A stretch of 64,000 nucleotides of DNA. Source: an uncultured Bacteroides sp. (lineage in GTDB: Bacteria; Bacteroidota; Bacteroidia; Bacteroidales; Bacteroidaceae). Position 1 is the first letter of the stretch; the number at the start of each line of letters is the position of its first letter. Shown in pieces: positions 41,690 to 50,992 of this stretch. The stretch spans positions 62,001 to 126,000 of the forward strand of contig CAAFUN010000093.1 of assembly GCA_900766195.1 (NCBI GenBank), read 5' to 3'. Both the position numbers and the translations under genes were made by a program. The notes under the pieces were generated by a model. That model was not told where the DNA came from and ran no database searches. It saw only the letters and a program-made list of their open reading frames with translations.

Positions 41690-42268
41690 ATGAGTAGAAC
41701 TATTAAAGGAACTCAGACAGAGAAAAATCTGCTGACATCATTTGCCGGAGAGTCACAAGCAAGAATGCGTTATACTTATTATGCAAGTGTAGCTAAAAAA
41801 GAAGGTTATGAACAAATATCTGCAATCTTTACGGAGACTGCTGACCAAGAAAAGGAACATGCCAAACGTATGTTTAAGTTCCTCGAAGGTGGTATGGTAG
41901 AAATTAAAGCCAGTTATCCGGCAGGTGTTATAAGCACTACATTGGATAATTTGAAGGAAGCTGCAGCAGGCGAACACGAAGAATGGTCACATGATTATCC
42001 TCATTTTGCTGATGTAGCAGAACAAGAAGGCTTCTTGGATATTGCTTTGATGTATCGTAATATTTCTATAGCAGAGAAGGGTCACGAAGAGCGTTATCTT
42101 GCTTTTGTGAATAATATAGAGACTGCTTCCGTATTTGCAAGAGAAGGCGAAGTAGTGTGGCAATGTCGTAACTGCGGTTTTATCTATACAGGTAAAGACG
42201 CTCCTAAAGTTTGTCCTGCATGTTTACATCCGCAAGCTTATTTTGAAATAAAGAAAGAGAATTATTAA
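41690..42268 (+). CDS. rbr: Rubrerythrin
   Basis: Non-haem di-iron peroxidase that reduces hydrogen peroxide in anaerobes. The 192 residues have the ferritin-like four-helix domain with glutamate ligands in FAGESQARMRY (about 18-28), ADQEKEHAKR (about 53) and EKGHEERY (about 126), and a C-terminal rubredoxin domain with two Cys pairs, CRNCGFIYTG and CPACLHP (about 159-181). Both metal sites are complete. It stands alone, followed by a long hairpin at 42364. Confidence 0.97.
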   Translation: MSRTIKGTQTEKNLLTSFAGESQARMRYTYYASVAKKEGYEQISAIFTETADQEKEHAKRMFKFLEGGMVEIKASYPAGVISTTLDNLKEAAAGEHEEWSHDYPHFADVAEQEGFLDIALMYRNISIAEKGHEERYLAFVNNIETASVFAREGEVVWQCRNCGFIYTGKDAPKVCPACLHPQAYFEIKKENY

Positions 42269-42363
42269 TCTGATCTCTTTGTAAAATATACAAGGATGGG
42301 GAGCTAACTATTGCAAGTTTGATACTTGTAATTGATGGCTATTGATTAACACCCTTGTCATAT

Positions 42364-42420
42364 AGAAAATCGACAATATTTTCCAAGACACTTCATTTGG
42401 AAATATATTGTCGATTTTCT
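42364..42420. terminator. Long hairpin downstream of rubrerythrin
   Basis: A 23-base arm starting AGAAAATCGACAATAT at 42364 pairs with 42397-42420 with a single extra base in the right arm; the loop is about 10 bases. T-rich ends on both strands fit a bidirectional terminator between rubrerythrin and the convergent DUF3857 gene. Confidence 0.75.
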
Positions 42421-42552
42421 GTTTAAGAACGTGCCATAGGCATATTTTCTATTTTTACATTTGAATTTATTTTCATATATATAGCCCTGTCAGAAAGAGT
42501 AAAGTTGAGCGAGCCTTTTTTGTATTGATTCTCATGTAAGTAGCAAGCATCT

Positions 42553-44703
42553 TTACTTCTTCAATGCAATGGTAAGTGTCTCGTAGGCTTTGGCCGCATC
42601 AAAAATATCGAGTATTTTTTGCCAGTTGGAGACCGGTTCGCTCTTGTGGTTCGTGCGTTTTTCTACCTGAAGGTGCAGCATATTGTTTTCAACGGTGGCA
42701 CGGGCTATAAAAGCACCACATTCGTTCTCCGTTCGTGTATTCATCTTTTCCAATCCATCTGAGGCTATCTGGTAGTCTTGAGGCAGACGTACTTTAATAT
42801 CCCATAGGTAAGTTTTGGGCATTTCCTGATAGATGTCTTCATTTCGCCTGCGCTCTTCTCCTTTTATTTCGAGCTGTGAGCCAATCAGTAGCCCGGCAGA
42901 TAGAAGGAGATTTTGCCCGGCTTTCTTTACATAGCCGTCCAATGTATAATCCGTCTGATAGGCAAAGGCGATGCTGTCGGCCCGATTACCAATGCTTAAA
43001 AGCTTATAACCAATGTTTGCGCCCAATCCTTCATCCGTACCGTGATAAGCAATCACTTCATTGCGATAGCCTTCTTTTTCTTTCTCTCGTTCTTGTCGAT
43101 AGCGTTCTTGCTGATTGGTACGGTATTTTTCTTTAGTTTCATCGTAAATAGTGGCTGTAATGCCCAATTGTCGGCGAAGAGAATTGCCAAGGTCTTCGTC
43201 GAGCACAAGGTACGGTTGGATTTTTCTTTTCAGGCTTCCGTAAATCTCTTCATGGCGTGAAAGGTTCAGTGTGTTGTCATCTATCGATGCGGTGATGGTG
43301 GTAAGATTCCTGTTATCATCAGCTGTCGATGCAGGAAGGGTAATGCGGGTGTTGTCCTCCAATATAGCTTCTTCACCTTGCAGATAGACAGGCACTTCGC
43401 CTGGACAGTTATAATAGGAAGGTGGTGCATAGTATTTCCCGTTTGCTTCCAGATAGATGAACCAAATGGTATTTGCATAATTGATGAGTTGACTGAGTGG
43501 CTCTTGTTTGCATTGGGTGGTGATGCCTACTTGGTGTGGTATGCCTGCTTTCTCCATCAGGTTATGCACAAGAAGAATAAACTTTTCGGGCGAGTAATCG
43601 GCCCCCATCTGCATATATCGCAAGAAGCAGTACTGATAGAGATAGTCCATGAGCTTTTCATCACTCCATCCTTCGGCTTGTTTGGCTTTGAGTGCTTTGC
43701 TTATTTCGTTTTTACGTCCACTGAGGAGTCCTGACCATATTTTAATTGGACTTTTCATGAATGCGCGCGTGTCGCTTATCATTACTTGTGCGTCAGGGTT
43801 AGCTTGCATTCCTTGTTTTTTTGCACTGGGTGGTGTCCATGGGTATGGCGTCTTGATGTTGTAGATGTACATCAATATCATTGGGGTCTGACGGGCGGAA
43901 TTGTACCATGAAACAGGCAAGGTGCGTCCCAAATCTCCTACGCGGAGATCAAGGATATAATTTCCGGTGCTGTCAATGCGTTGAGTGAAGTCGGGAGCTC
44001 CGTTGAGGCAACGATAAAATGTACTTAGTTTAGAATCAATCTCGCAATGTATGGAGTAGGCGAGCATGGGATATTTTTCCATGAAATAAAAGCTCATGGG
44101 ATCTGGATTCCGGTTATTTATCACACTATATTCTGCAAAGAAGATGTCGATAATGTCACCTACTTCGAGGCCTGGGACAGCCAATTTCTTATAACTTTCT
44201 TGAAGGTTCTTACGGTATGATTTGCCATCTTCATTGTCTTTCACATATTCACTGGGATCTATCTCCTTAACAGTTCCGTCGGGTTTCAAAATACGTATTC
44301 CCAACACACGTTGTTCTTCGTCCCCGGTATAGCGTTCTTTTCTGCGTGATTGGAAGCTGTACTCGGACATGCTTTCCAATGCACTCTGGCTATTGATGTA
44401 TACCATTTGACGGTAAATGCTACGATAGGTGATCTGTTGTTTAGTAAGAGCCGCTCCCGACCAATCGAATTTCGTTTTTCGTATGAGTTCTAGTTGCTCG
44501 TACGCAGCAAGCACAACGGCAGGTTCATTTTTATATTTTTCCGGCACAGTGGTGTTTTTGAAGTCGGGCAGGTTCATTGACCAAACTTCGTTACGTATTT
44601 CTTGCACCAGTGCGGCATATTTTTCTTCTTCTTTTGTTTGAGCATTTAGATGGGATGCTGCAAAAAGAAATAGGAGAATTAAAATGGCATGTGTTCGTTT
44701 CAT
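42553..44703 (-). CDS. DUF3857/transglutaminase-like secreted protein, catalytic residues lost
   Basis: 716 residues with a signal peptide (ILILLFLFAASHLNAQ). An N-terminal DUF3857-type beta domain is followed by a transglutaminase-like region. Where the neighbour has GDCKGMSLLLCTLLKAEG this protein reads ADYSPEKFILLVHNLMEKAG, so the nucleophilic Cys is Tyr; the His and Asp segments (ANTIWFIYLEA, YYAPPSYYNC) also lack the expected residues. It probably binds rather than cleaves or crosslinks. It lies 19 bases behind the intact paralogue. Confidence 0.8.
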   Translation of the reverse strand: MKRTHAILILLFLFAASHLNAQTKEEEKYAALVQEIRNEVWSMNLPDFKNTTVPEKYKNEPAVVLAAYEQLELIRKTKFDWSGAALTKQQITYRSIYRQMVYINSQSALESMSEYSFQSRRKERYTGDEEQRVLGIRILKPDGTVKEIDPSEYVKDNEDGKSYRKNLQESYKKLAVPGLEVGDIIDIFFAEYSVINNRNPDPMSFYFMEKYPMLAYSIHCEIDSKLSTFYRCLNGAPDFTQRIDSTGNYILDLRVGDLGRTLPVSWYNSARQTPMILMYIYNIKTPYPWTPPSAKKQGMQANPDAQVMISDTRAFMKSPIKIWSGLLSGRKNEISKALKAKQAEGWSDEKLMDYLYQYCFLRYMQMGADYSPEKFILLVHNLMEKAGIPHQVGITTQCKQEPLSQLINYANTIWFIYLEANGKYYAPPSYYNCPGEVPVYLQGEEAILEDNTRITLPASTADDNRNLTTITASIDDNTLNLSRHEEIYGSLKRKIQPYLVLDEDLGNSLRRQLGITATIYDETKEKYRTNQQERYRQEREKEKEGYRNEVIAYHGTDEGLGANIGYKLLSIGNRADSIAFAYQTDYTLDGYVKKAGQNLLLSAGLLIGSQLEIKGEERRRNEDIYQEMPKTYLWDIKVRLPQDYQIASDGLEKMNTRTENECGAFIARATVENNMLHLQVEKRTNHKSEPVSNWQKILDIFDAAKAYETLTIALKK

Positions 44704-44722
44704 AGCTGGTTATTTTATGTTT

Positions 44723-46546
44723 TTAGTGAATGACAATTTGTTCCTCAGAGGCTTTCTTCCATTGTTTCAAAGCTTGGTTCCATTGAGGAATGAGTGCTAG
44801 GGGAATACGTTTTTTCGTGATTTCCATTTCTTTGTGAAACAGAATATGATTGTTCTCTATGCGGAAAGAACAGCTCAGTTTGCCTTGCGGTGTCTCAATA
44901 GAAAAGTTGGAGGGAAGGTAGCTCACCGTTCTTTTCGCGGGAAGCTTGATACTGACCTCACGGACATTCCTGCACCTGTAAGGCAATATATAATCTTGCT
45001 TGCGTTTGGTAGTGTCAATGGGCTGATCGAAGAAATCGTAATGGGGATCAGGCTCTATAAAAAGCTCTCCTTCGACAGATTGCACAGCGGCGATATTTGT
45101 GATTGTTCCGCTTAAACGCCAATAAGGAACCTCGGATGTATTGCCTTCCATGCGTATATCGGTGACATTACGATTGTGCAGCCTGTCGGTCAGCAGGGTG
45201 AGGAGGAAATTATTTTGTCCCTCTTTGCTTTTGCTGTCGTAGAGGTTTAGAAGCAATTCCTTATTCATTCCGGTGCATTGCCGCGAGACAGTTCCTTTCA
45301 GTGCGAAAGCCGCACCGTCAACAGACAATTCGTACCGATAGCACAGACTGTCGGTGGTGCTTGGCTCTTTGGGCAAGGGGAGGGTTTCTATCCTGCAATC
45401 CGCTCCGTTCTCCACCAGTATTTTTCTGCCCTGTACTCCTTCAGGGATATCTTCGAGCGAAAGATAACGGTTTGTTGCATCCAGACAATACATTTTCCCT
45501 TGATGGAAAAGGATACATATGGCGTGGTTGATGGTGGAGAGTGTAGGTATCTCGTCTGGTGAATAGGCAATGCTCTCTGTGCCGGTGTATCCCATACGGG
45601 CATCGAAGCCTTCTGCTTTCAAGAGCGTGCATAGCAGTAGTGACATGCCTTTGCAGTCACCATAACGTTTTCGGATAACTTCGGAAGGACGGTCAGGCTG
45701 ATGTCCGGCAATACCGTTTTCAAAAGCCACATAGCGTATGTGCTGTTGCACGTACGCATATATTCGTCGTATCTTGTCCATGTCGGTAGAGCAGCCTTTC
45801 GTGATTTCCGTTGGCAATGTTGCGAATGGGCCAAGGGAGCAGTCTACATTGGCCAGACCGTTCAGCCATTGGTACATCTGTTGCGTGCCGGCAAAATATC
45901 CCGTTACCAACAGATGCGGATACAAATAGCTGCTACTGGGTGCGGAAGTTTCGTCCTTCATCGTAGGCATATCCTTCAATGTGTAAATAAAGAGCGAGTC
46001 GCCTTGTTTATTTGCACTTTTTTCGCATTGTATGTCTGGCGTAAAGTTTTTCTCAACCAGCCTGTAGTACGACAATGAACGTGGTATAGTGATGACGATG
46101 CGTTTTTCACGGGTGAAGTAGTTTTCAGGAAAGTAGATGCAGGTGAAGTAACGCAGGTCATGGTATGTTCGGTTGAACTCCACTTCCGCTTTTTTCCCCT
46201 GTCTGGGCAGGTCTATGTCGAAGTAGCAGATGCGGGTATCATCAAAGAACACATTGTCCGGTGTAGCATTTTTGTAGATGGGCTTCGGTGCAAAGATTCC
46301 CTTCATCTTAGCCCCGTCTATTGAGAGGAATTCGCCGTAATAAACGTATGGTTGTATAGAAGCTCCCATACGAATGGTTTCATATTCCGCTTTGCGGGTG
46401 TTTTCTACCGTAGTGTTTCCGTTTTCTTCTTTAAATATATAATTGTCTTCACAGCGGTTGATGACGACATTATCGTCTGTCGTCTGGCTATAAATAGTGC
46501 TTGTAATCAAACTAAAGAAGATGAGAGCATGATATTTGTTCTTCAT
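44723..46546 (-). CDS. DUF3857/transglutaminase-like secreted protein
   Basis: 607 residues with a signal peptide (MKNKYHALIFFSLITSTIYS-QTT). A DUF3857-type beta domain (about 25-240) precedes a transglutaminase-like core with the full triad: Cys in KRYGDCKGMSLLL (about 298), His in STINHAICIL (about 342) and Asp in YCLDATNRYL (about 356). Such periplasmic proteins may act on peptide or isopeptide bonds; the substrate is unknown. It is 21 bases behind nadB and 19 before its degenerate paralogue, so the three look like one transcript. Confidence 0.85.
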   Translation of the reverse strand: MKNKYHALIFFSLITSTIYSQTTDDNVVINRCEDNYIFKEENGNTTVENTRKAEYETIRMGASIQPYVYYGEFLSIDGAKMKGIFAPKPIYKNATPDNVFFDDTRICYFDIDLPRQGKKAEVEFNRTYHDLRYFTCIYFPENYFTREKRIVITIPRSLSYYRLVEKNFTPDIQCEKSANKQGDSLFIYTLKDMPTMKDETSAPSSSYLYPHLLVTGYFAGTQQMYQWLNGLANVDCSLGPFATLPTEITKGCSTDMDKIRRIYAYVQQHIRYVAFENGIAGHQPDRPSEVIRKRYGDCKGMSLLLCTLLKAEGFDARMGYTGTESIAYSPDEIPTLSTINHAICILFHQGKMYCLDATNRYLSLEDIPEGVQGRKILVENGADCRIETLPLPKEPSTTDSLCYRYELSVDGAAFALKGTVSRQCTGMNKELLLNLYDSKSKEGQNNFLLTLLTDRLHNRNVTDIRMEGNTSEVPYWRLSGTITNIAAVQSVEGELFIEPDPHYDFFDQPIDTTKRKQDYILPYRCRNVREVSIKLPAKRTVSYLPSNFSIETPQGKLSCSFRIENNHILFHKEMEITKKRIPLALIPQWNQALKQWKKASEEQIVIH

Positions 46547-46567
46547 GCAGACAGGGTTTTATGTTTT

Positions 46568-48139
46568 TTATTTCTTTACGTGTGGATAGTCGATGGTATA
46601 ATGCAATCCTCTGCTTTCTTTGCGTTCTATGGCCTGACGGGTGATGAGGTAACCCACGTTGATCATATTACGCAGTTCGCAAATCTCCTTTGATGCTTTG
46701 CTGCGTTTAAACAGGTCTTCCGTCTCCTCGTATAGAATATCCAGGCGTACCCACGCCCGCTTTAAACGTAAGTCACTACGCACGATGCCTACATAAGCAC
46801 CCATTATCTGGTTCACTTCCTTCATGCTTTGGGTAATTAGCACCATCTCTTCGTTGGTGACTGTGCCCTCTGCATTCCATTCGGGTATCTCAGAGTTGAA
46901 TTCATAGCGGTCGAGTACTTTCAATATATGCTTTGCTGCCGCATCGGCATAAACCACCGCCTCAATCAGTGAGTTGGATGCCAGGCGGTTACCACCGTGC
47001 AATCCGGTGCACGAGCATTCACCTACGGCATAGAGGCGGTTGATGGAGGACTCGCCGTTGAGGTCAACCTTTATTCCTCCACAGAGGTAATGGGCGGCAG
47101 GTGCCACAGGGATATAATCTTTCGTAATGTCAATGCCCAAGCTGAGGCATTTCTCGTAAATGTTGGGAAAGTGGTGCTTAGTCTCTTCCGCATTTTTGTG
47201 CGTCACGTCCAGATAAACATGGTCATCACCACGTTGTTTCATTTCGCTGTCGATAGCCCGAGCCACAATATCACGCGGAGCAAGAGAGAGGCGAGGATCA
47301 TATTTCTGCATAAATTCTTCGCCAGCCATGTTTCGTAACACTGCACCGTATCCACGCATGGCTTCGGTAATCAGGAAGCAAGGGCGGTCTCCGGGATGAT
47401 AAAGTGCGGTAGGGTGAAACTGGATAAACTCCATATCCTTCACCTGTCCTTTGGCACGGTAGACCATGGCAATACCATCTCCGGTAGCTACAAGAGGGTT
47501 TGTGGTGTTTCTATATACAGCTCCTACACCACCTGTAGCCATAAGTGTCACTTTAGATAGAAAGGTATCTACCTCGCCTGTTGTTTCATTCAGTACATAA
47601 GCACCGTAACATTTAATGCCGGGAGTATGACGCGTTACGATGATTCCAATATGATGTTGGGTGATAATCTCTACGGCAAAATGCTGGTTGAATATTTCTA
47701 TATTGGGATGTGCCTTTACAGCCTCAATCAGGCTTTTTTGTATCTCGGCTCCGGTGTTGTCTTTGTGATGCAAAATACGGAATTCCGAATGTCCGCCTTC
47801 CTTGTGTAAATCAAACTCCCCCTTTTCGTTCTTGTCAAATTCCACTCCCCAGCTAATGAGTTCCTCTATTTGTCCCGGTGCTTCGCGCACTACCTTTTCC
47901 ACTGCTTCGCGGTCGCTGATCCAGTCTCCCGCAATCATTGTGTCTTCTATGTGTTTATCGAAATTATCCACTAGATTATTGGTGACCGAAGCAATGCCTC
48001 CCTGTGCAAAGTAAGTATTGGCATCTTCGAGTTCTGTTTTGCAGATTAGTGCAACTTTACCTTTGTGAGCTACTTTTAAGGCGAAACTCATTCCTGCTAT
48101 GCCGGAACCAATAACTAAGAAGTCGAACTTTCTAATCAT
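46568..48139 (-). CDS. nadB: L-aspartate oxidase
   Basis: FAD enzyme oxidising L-aspartate to iminoaspartate for NadA; in anaerobes fumarate serves as electron acceptor. The 523 residues begin with the dinucleotide fold VIGSGIAGMSFALKVA, carry FFAQ-type and succinate dehydrogenase-like signatures (YFAQGGIASVTNN, RYLYAVGE-type as INRLYAVGECSCTGLHGGNR near 367), and end in the helical domain ITRQAIERKESRGLHYTIDYP. These distinguish it from SdhA/FrdA. First gene of the apparent operon with the two DUF3857 proteins. Confidence 0.96.
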   Translation of the reverse strand: MIRKFDFLVIGSGIAGMSFALKVAHKGKVALICKTELEDANTYFAQGGIASVTNNLVDNFDKHIEDTMIAGDWISDREAVEKVVREAPGQIEELISWGVEFDKNEKGEFDLHKEGGHSEFRILHHKDNTGAEIQKSLIEAVKAHPNIEIFNQHFAVEIITQHHIGIIVTRHTPGIKCYGAYVLNETTGEVDTFLSKVTLMATGGVGAVYRNTTNPLVATGDGIAMVYRAKGQVKDMEFIQFHPTALYHPGDRPCFLITEAMRGYGAVLRNMAGEEFMQKYDPRLSLAPRDIVARAIDSEMKQRGDDHVYLDVTHKNAEETKHHFPNIYEKCLSLGIDITKDYIPVAPAAHYLCGGIKVDLNGESSINRLYAVGECSCTGLHGGNRLASNSLIEAVVYADAAAKHILKVLDRYEFNSEIPEWNAEGTVTNEEMVLITQSMKEVNQIMGAYVGIVRSDLRLKRAWVRLDILYEETEDLFKRSKASKEICELRNMINVGYLITRQAIERKESRGLHYTIDYPHVKK

Positions 48140-48160
48140 AAATCATAATTTTAAGTATTG

Positions 48161-48168
48161 CAAAGCTA
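48161..48168 (-). promoter_or_regulatory. Promoter -7 box for nadB
   Basis: TAGCTTTG on the minus strand, 21 bases before the ATG. The dyad seen at the nadA promoter is not repeated here. Confidence 0.55.
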
Positions 48169-48221
48169 CGAAATCTATGGTTTTATTGTACTTTTCATAA
48201 GAGTTTATTCATAAAAAGGTA

Positions 48222-48229
48222 TAACTTCG
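48222..48229 (+). promoter_or_regulatory. Promoter -7 box for the PH-domain gene
   Basis: TAACTTCG, one base off the consensus, 17 bases before the ATG. Confidence 0.35.
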
Positions 48230-48246
48230 CAACAAATAGTACAAGG

Positions 48247-48648
48247 ATGAATCAAATTTTCCGTTCACGCATAGTTGTAGGACAATACTTGGGCGTATTG
48301 TTAATGGTTTTTATGATCATATTTTCGAGCTACACAGGAAGTATTGTCCTGGCATTTGTCTTTGCATTAGTGCTGATTGCGATGCTTGATCGTCTTTATC
48401 GCACCCACTACACCTTAACTTTAGATGGCAGGCTTCTGATCTATCATGGCTACTTCTCTAAGGAAGAGCAGATTTCAATAAAGGATATCATTTCGGTAGA
48501 ACGTGGCAATACCATGAAGATAGGTCGGTTCGCTGTGATGCATTTTGTGTTGGTCAGATATGGAGATCATAATAAAAGTGTGCTGCTATTGCCTAGGGAG
48601 GAAGAAGTGTTTATAGAGGAATTAAAAAAGTGGCTGTATTCTGATTAA
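48247..48648 (+). CDS. Small membrane protein with bacterial PH domain
   Basis: 133 residues. Two hydrophobic segments in the first 55 residues (VVGQYLGVLLMVFMIIF, IVLAFVFALVLIAML) are followed by a small beta domain (LDGRLLIYHGYFSKEEQISI, SVERGNTMKIGRFAVMHFVL) of the bacterial PH type. Function unknown; the layout suggests an inner membrane protein with a cytosolic PH-like domain. It is divergent from nadB. Confidence 0.8.
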   Translation: MNQIFRSRIVVGQYLGVLLMVFMIIFSSYTGSIVLAFVFALVLIAMLDRLYRTHYTLTLDGRLLIYHGYFSKEEQISIKDIISVERGNTMKIGRFAVMHFVLVRYGDHNKSVLLLPREEEVFIEELKKWLYSD

Positions 48649-48915
48649 ATTTTCCCTATATTCTTTTAGATACCAAGATTTTTTTTGAGTTTTCCGAGAG
48701 AGATATAACAGGCTGTGTGATAAATAAGAAAAGGAAAAAGAGGGGTAGTATAATTCTCAAAAGAAATGGAGGAAATATATATAAACTATTTTAGTCATGG
48801 TATAATGAGTACTACTGATCTGTTAATGTCTTCAGCTTTGGCGTGAAGTAATGTTAATTCTCTCTTTTTACATTGCAGTTTTTTGAATTTGTTTTCGTCT
48901 ACTTTTCAAAAGTGA

Positions 48916-49665
48916 ATGGATATGGTTTTAAATTGTGCTATCTTACATACGGAAAAACGGGTTATTGAACAATTGGAGGCGTATATAAATAAGATGCCTT
49001 TTCTTTCATTGTGCGGAAAATACACTAATCCTGTCGAAGCATTAAAAGATTATTATGGAAATAGAGTGCAGCTCTATTTTGTTGGAATTGTGCATGAAGA
49101 AACCGAGGCAATTGGCGGTATGGAGTATAGTAAATTGTTATCTGCTCCCACACGTGTGATTTTTGTAGCTGATAGCAGTGATTATGCGGCCGAATGTTTC
49201 AGATTGGATGCCTTGGACTATCTGATAACCGATATTAGTTTTCGTGATTTTTTTGAGTCGGTTAATAAAGCTTCGCGATGGTTTTCTTTGCAAAACGGTG
49301 GAAACTTTGTTCAACCTAAAAAGAAAGAAGAGCAGTCCAAAGGTATCATTTATGTCAAATCGGACTGTCGGATCATCCGGTTAGATTTGCCTCGTATATG
49401 CTATATTGAAGGACTTGGAGACTATGTGAAAATTTATCAGAAAGGAGAACCTAAGCCTGTCTTATGCTTATGCAGCATGAAATATATGGAGGAAAAGCTC
49501 CCTTCCGATGAGTTTATACGCGTGCACCGTTCGTTTATTATACGCAAAGATTGTATTCGCACAATTGGAAGCAATACCATTACATTAGAGCAAAAAGATA
49601 TTCCTGTAGGCGAGGTGTATCGAAAGAATCTTAAAACCTACATAGCCAATTTCTCAGTTCTTTAA
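48916..49665 (+). CDS. LytTR-type regulator with degenerate receiver domain
   Basis: 249 residues in the layout of LytTR response regulators: receiver-like domain (1-120) and LytTR DNA-binding domain (about 145-247, YIEGLGDYVKIY, EFIRVHRSFIIRKDCI). The receiver lacks the phosphorylation site: where relatives have LxFLDIxMP it reads LYFVGIVHEE, the acidic pair at the start is LHTE, and the conserved lysine before the last helix is absent (DYLITDISF). It should therefore act without phosphotransfer, by constitutive binding or by another signal. No histidine kinase gene is adjacent. Confidence 0.85.
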   Translation: MDMVLNCAILHTEKRVIEQLEAYINKMPFLSLCGKYTNPVEALKDYYGNRVQLYFVGIVHEETEAIGGMEYSKLLSAPTRVIFVADSSDYAAECFRLDALDYLITDISFRDFFESVNKASRWFSLQNGGNFVQPKKKEEQSKGIIYVKSDCRIIRLDLPRICYIEGLGDYVKIYQKGEPKPVLCLCSMKYMEEKLPSDEFIRVHRSFIIRKDCIRTIGSNTITLEQKDIPVGEVYRKNLKTYIANFSVL

Positions 49666-49786
49666 ATCGCTTGATTTTTTTGTTCGTAAAGCAAGACCAA
49701 TCCCTCTTGTATGCCTTTATAAGGCACATATCTTGTTTGGGCTCAGAGGCTGTAAAGTGCAATTGTTGTTTAACGGAATCTGCTTA

Positions 49787-50992
49787 CTACTTCAGCTTAA
49801 ACCGTGATATTTTTTCTCCAAAAGTAATGTTCAGATGGAAGTTCCAGCGACTTTCTTGCATTAAGTTTTTACTGGTATTCATCTGTTTCCGCCAAGTGGC
49901 TCCCAGCGACAGGAACGAATAACGGATAGGGAAACTAGCTGCTGCACTAACTTCCAGATTATTCATCTTGCCATTATTTAGCATGATATAGGAGTTATTA
50001 TAGCCAACTCCCCCCATCAGTTCAATAGATCTGGGGTATCGTGTATTTACAGTGTAGATAGCTCCAATGTTTACCTTATGCTGATTGCGATATTCTTCCA
50101 ACTTTGTAGCCGGAGAGTTTTTACTCCAATCTAACCAATTATAATCTGCAGTTAGTACCCAACAAGGGGTAGTCATTGAAATACCTCCACCTATACGTTC
50201 AGGTAGAAATTGACTTACTTTTTTGTAGGAAATATCCATATCTTCACTGGTGGAAGAATTACTGTACGTCAAGTTGTTGGTTTGATTTATTTTAAAAGGG
50301 AAGGCGTAAACGAGCCCTAAAGACCAGTAACGGCTGCTGGAAACGTGGAATGTATAATGTAGCCCTAAATCAACATATGGCGCTTTTTTATTGGATTCAT
50401 ATTTTACAACGGCACTTTCCTGGGTTTCTTCTTTATTAACAGTACCAGATATGAATCCTACATTTGCCCCTATTGAGAGGTTCTTTGTTAAAGCAAATGC
50501 ATTGGTAACATAAAACTTATAAATCCCTCCAGTTCCTTCAAAAAGAGAACTTACAGTGCCACCGTTTGTACCTTCCACTTCTTCAGTTGTCTGAATGATA
50601 TATCCTACACTACTATATGGAGACAAGCCTATCATGGTGTACCAATGAGGGAGTACTCTGAAACCAATGCTCATACGATTTGGATTGCCCGAACTGTTTG
50701 TGCTATGATTTCCTAAAAAAGAATATCGGGAATAAGATACCATTATTCCCACGTCAAATGTAAAACAAGCGGTGTCCATCCGTGTAATGGCTGCCGGGTT
50801 TTGAGTATTCTGAAAACCTACTCTGTTCAAGGCTATACCCATGTTGCCTAGTCCTGCATAATGACCACCATCACTCATACTCAATTCTCCAATTCCGTAG
50901 AGCGAAGTCGGTAGGTTGGTCGTATTCTGTGCTACGACTGTTGCAAATAAGCTTAAAATAAAAATTAGCGCTAATATAATTCGTTTCATCAT
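49787..50992 (-). CDS. Outer membrane barrel protein of unknown function
   Basis: 401 residues with a signal peptide (IILALIFILSLFATVVAQ) and a full series of barrel-like strands; the start of the mature part (LYGIGELSMSDGGHYAGLGNMGI) resembles FadL/PorV-like outer membrane proteins of Bacteroidota that begin by describing a sealed barrel. Its ATG overlaps the end of the DUF4270 gene by four bases, so the two are translated together. It converges with the LytTR gene. Confidence 0.8.
   Translation of the reverse strand: MMKRIILALIFILSLFATVVAQNTTNLPTSLYGIGELSMSDGGHYAGLGNMGIALNRVGFQNTQNPAAITRMDTACFTFDVGIMVSYSRYSFLGNHSTNSSGNPNRMSIGFRVLPHWYTMIGLSPYSSVGYIIQTTEEVEGTNGGTVSSLFEGTGGIYKFYVTNAFALTKNLSIGANVGFISGTVNKEETQESAVVKYESNKKAPYVDLGLHYTFHVSSSRYWSLGLVYAFPFKINQTNNLTYSNSSTSEDMDISYKKVSQFLPERIGGGISMTTPCWVLTADYNWLDWSKNSPATKLEEYRNQHKVNIGAIYTVNTRYPRSIELMGGVGYNNSYIMLNNGKMNNLEVSAAASFPIRYSFLSLGATWRKQMNTSKNLMQESRWNFHLNITFGEKISRFKLK

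Noticed and set aside
49671..49922. 83-codon frame behind the LytTR gene
   Set aside because: It overlaps the convergent barrel gene and has no plausible start signal or conserved pattern.
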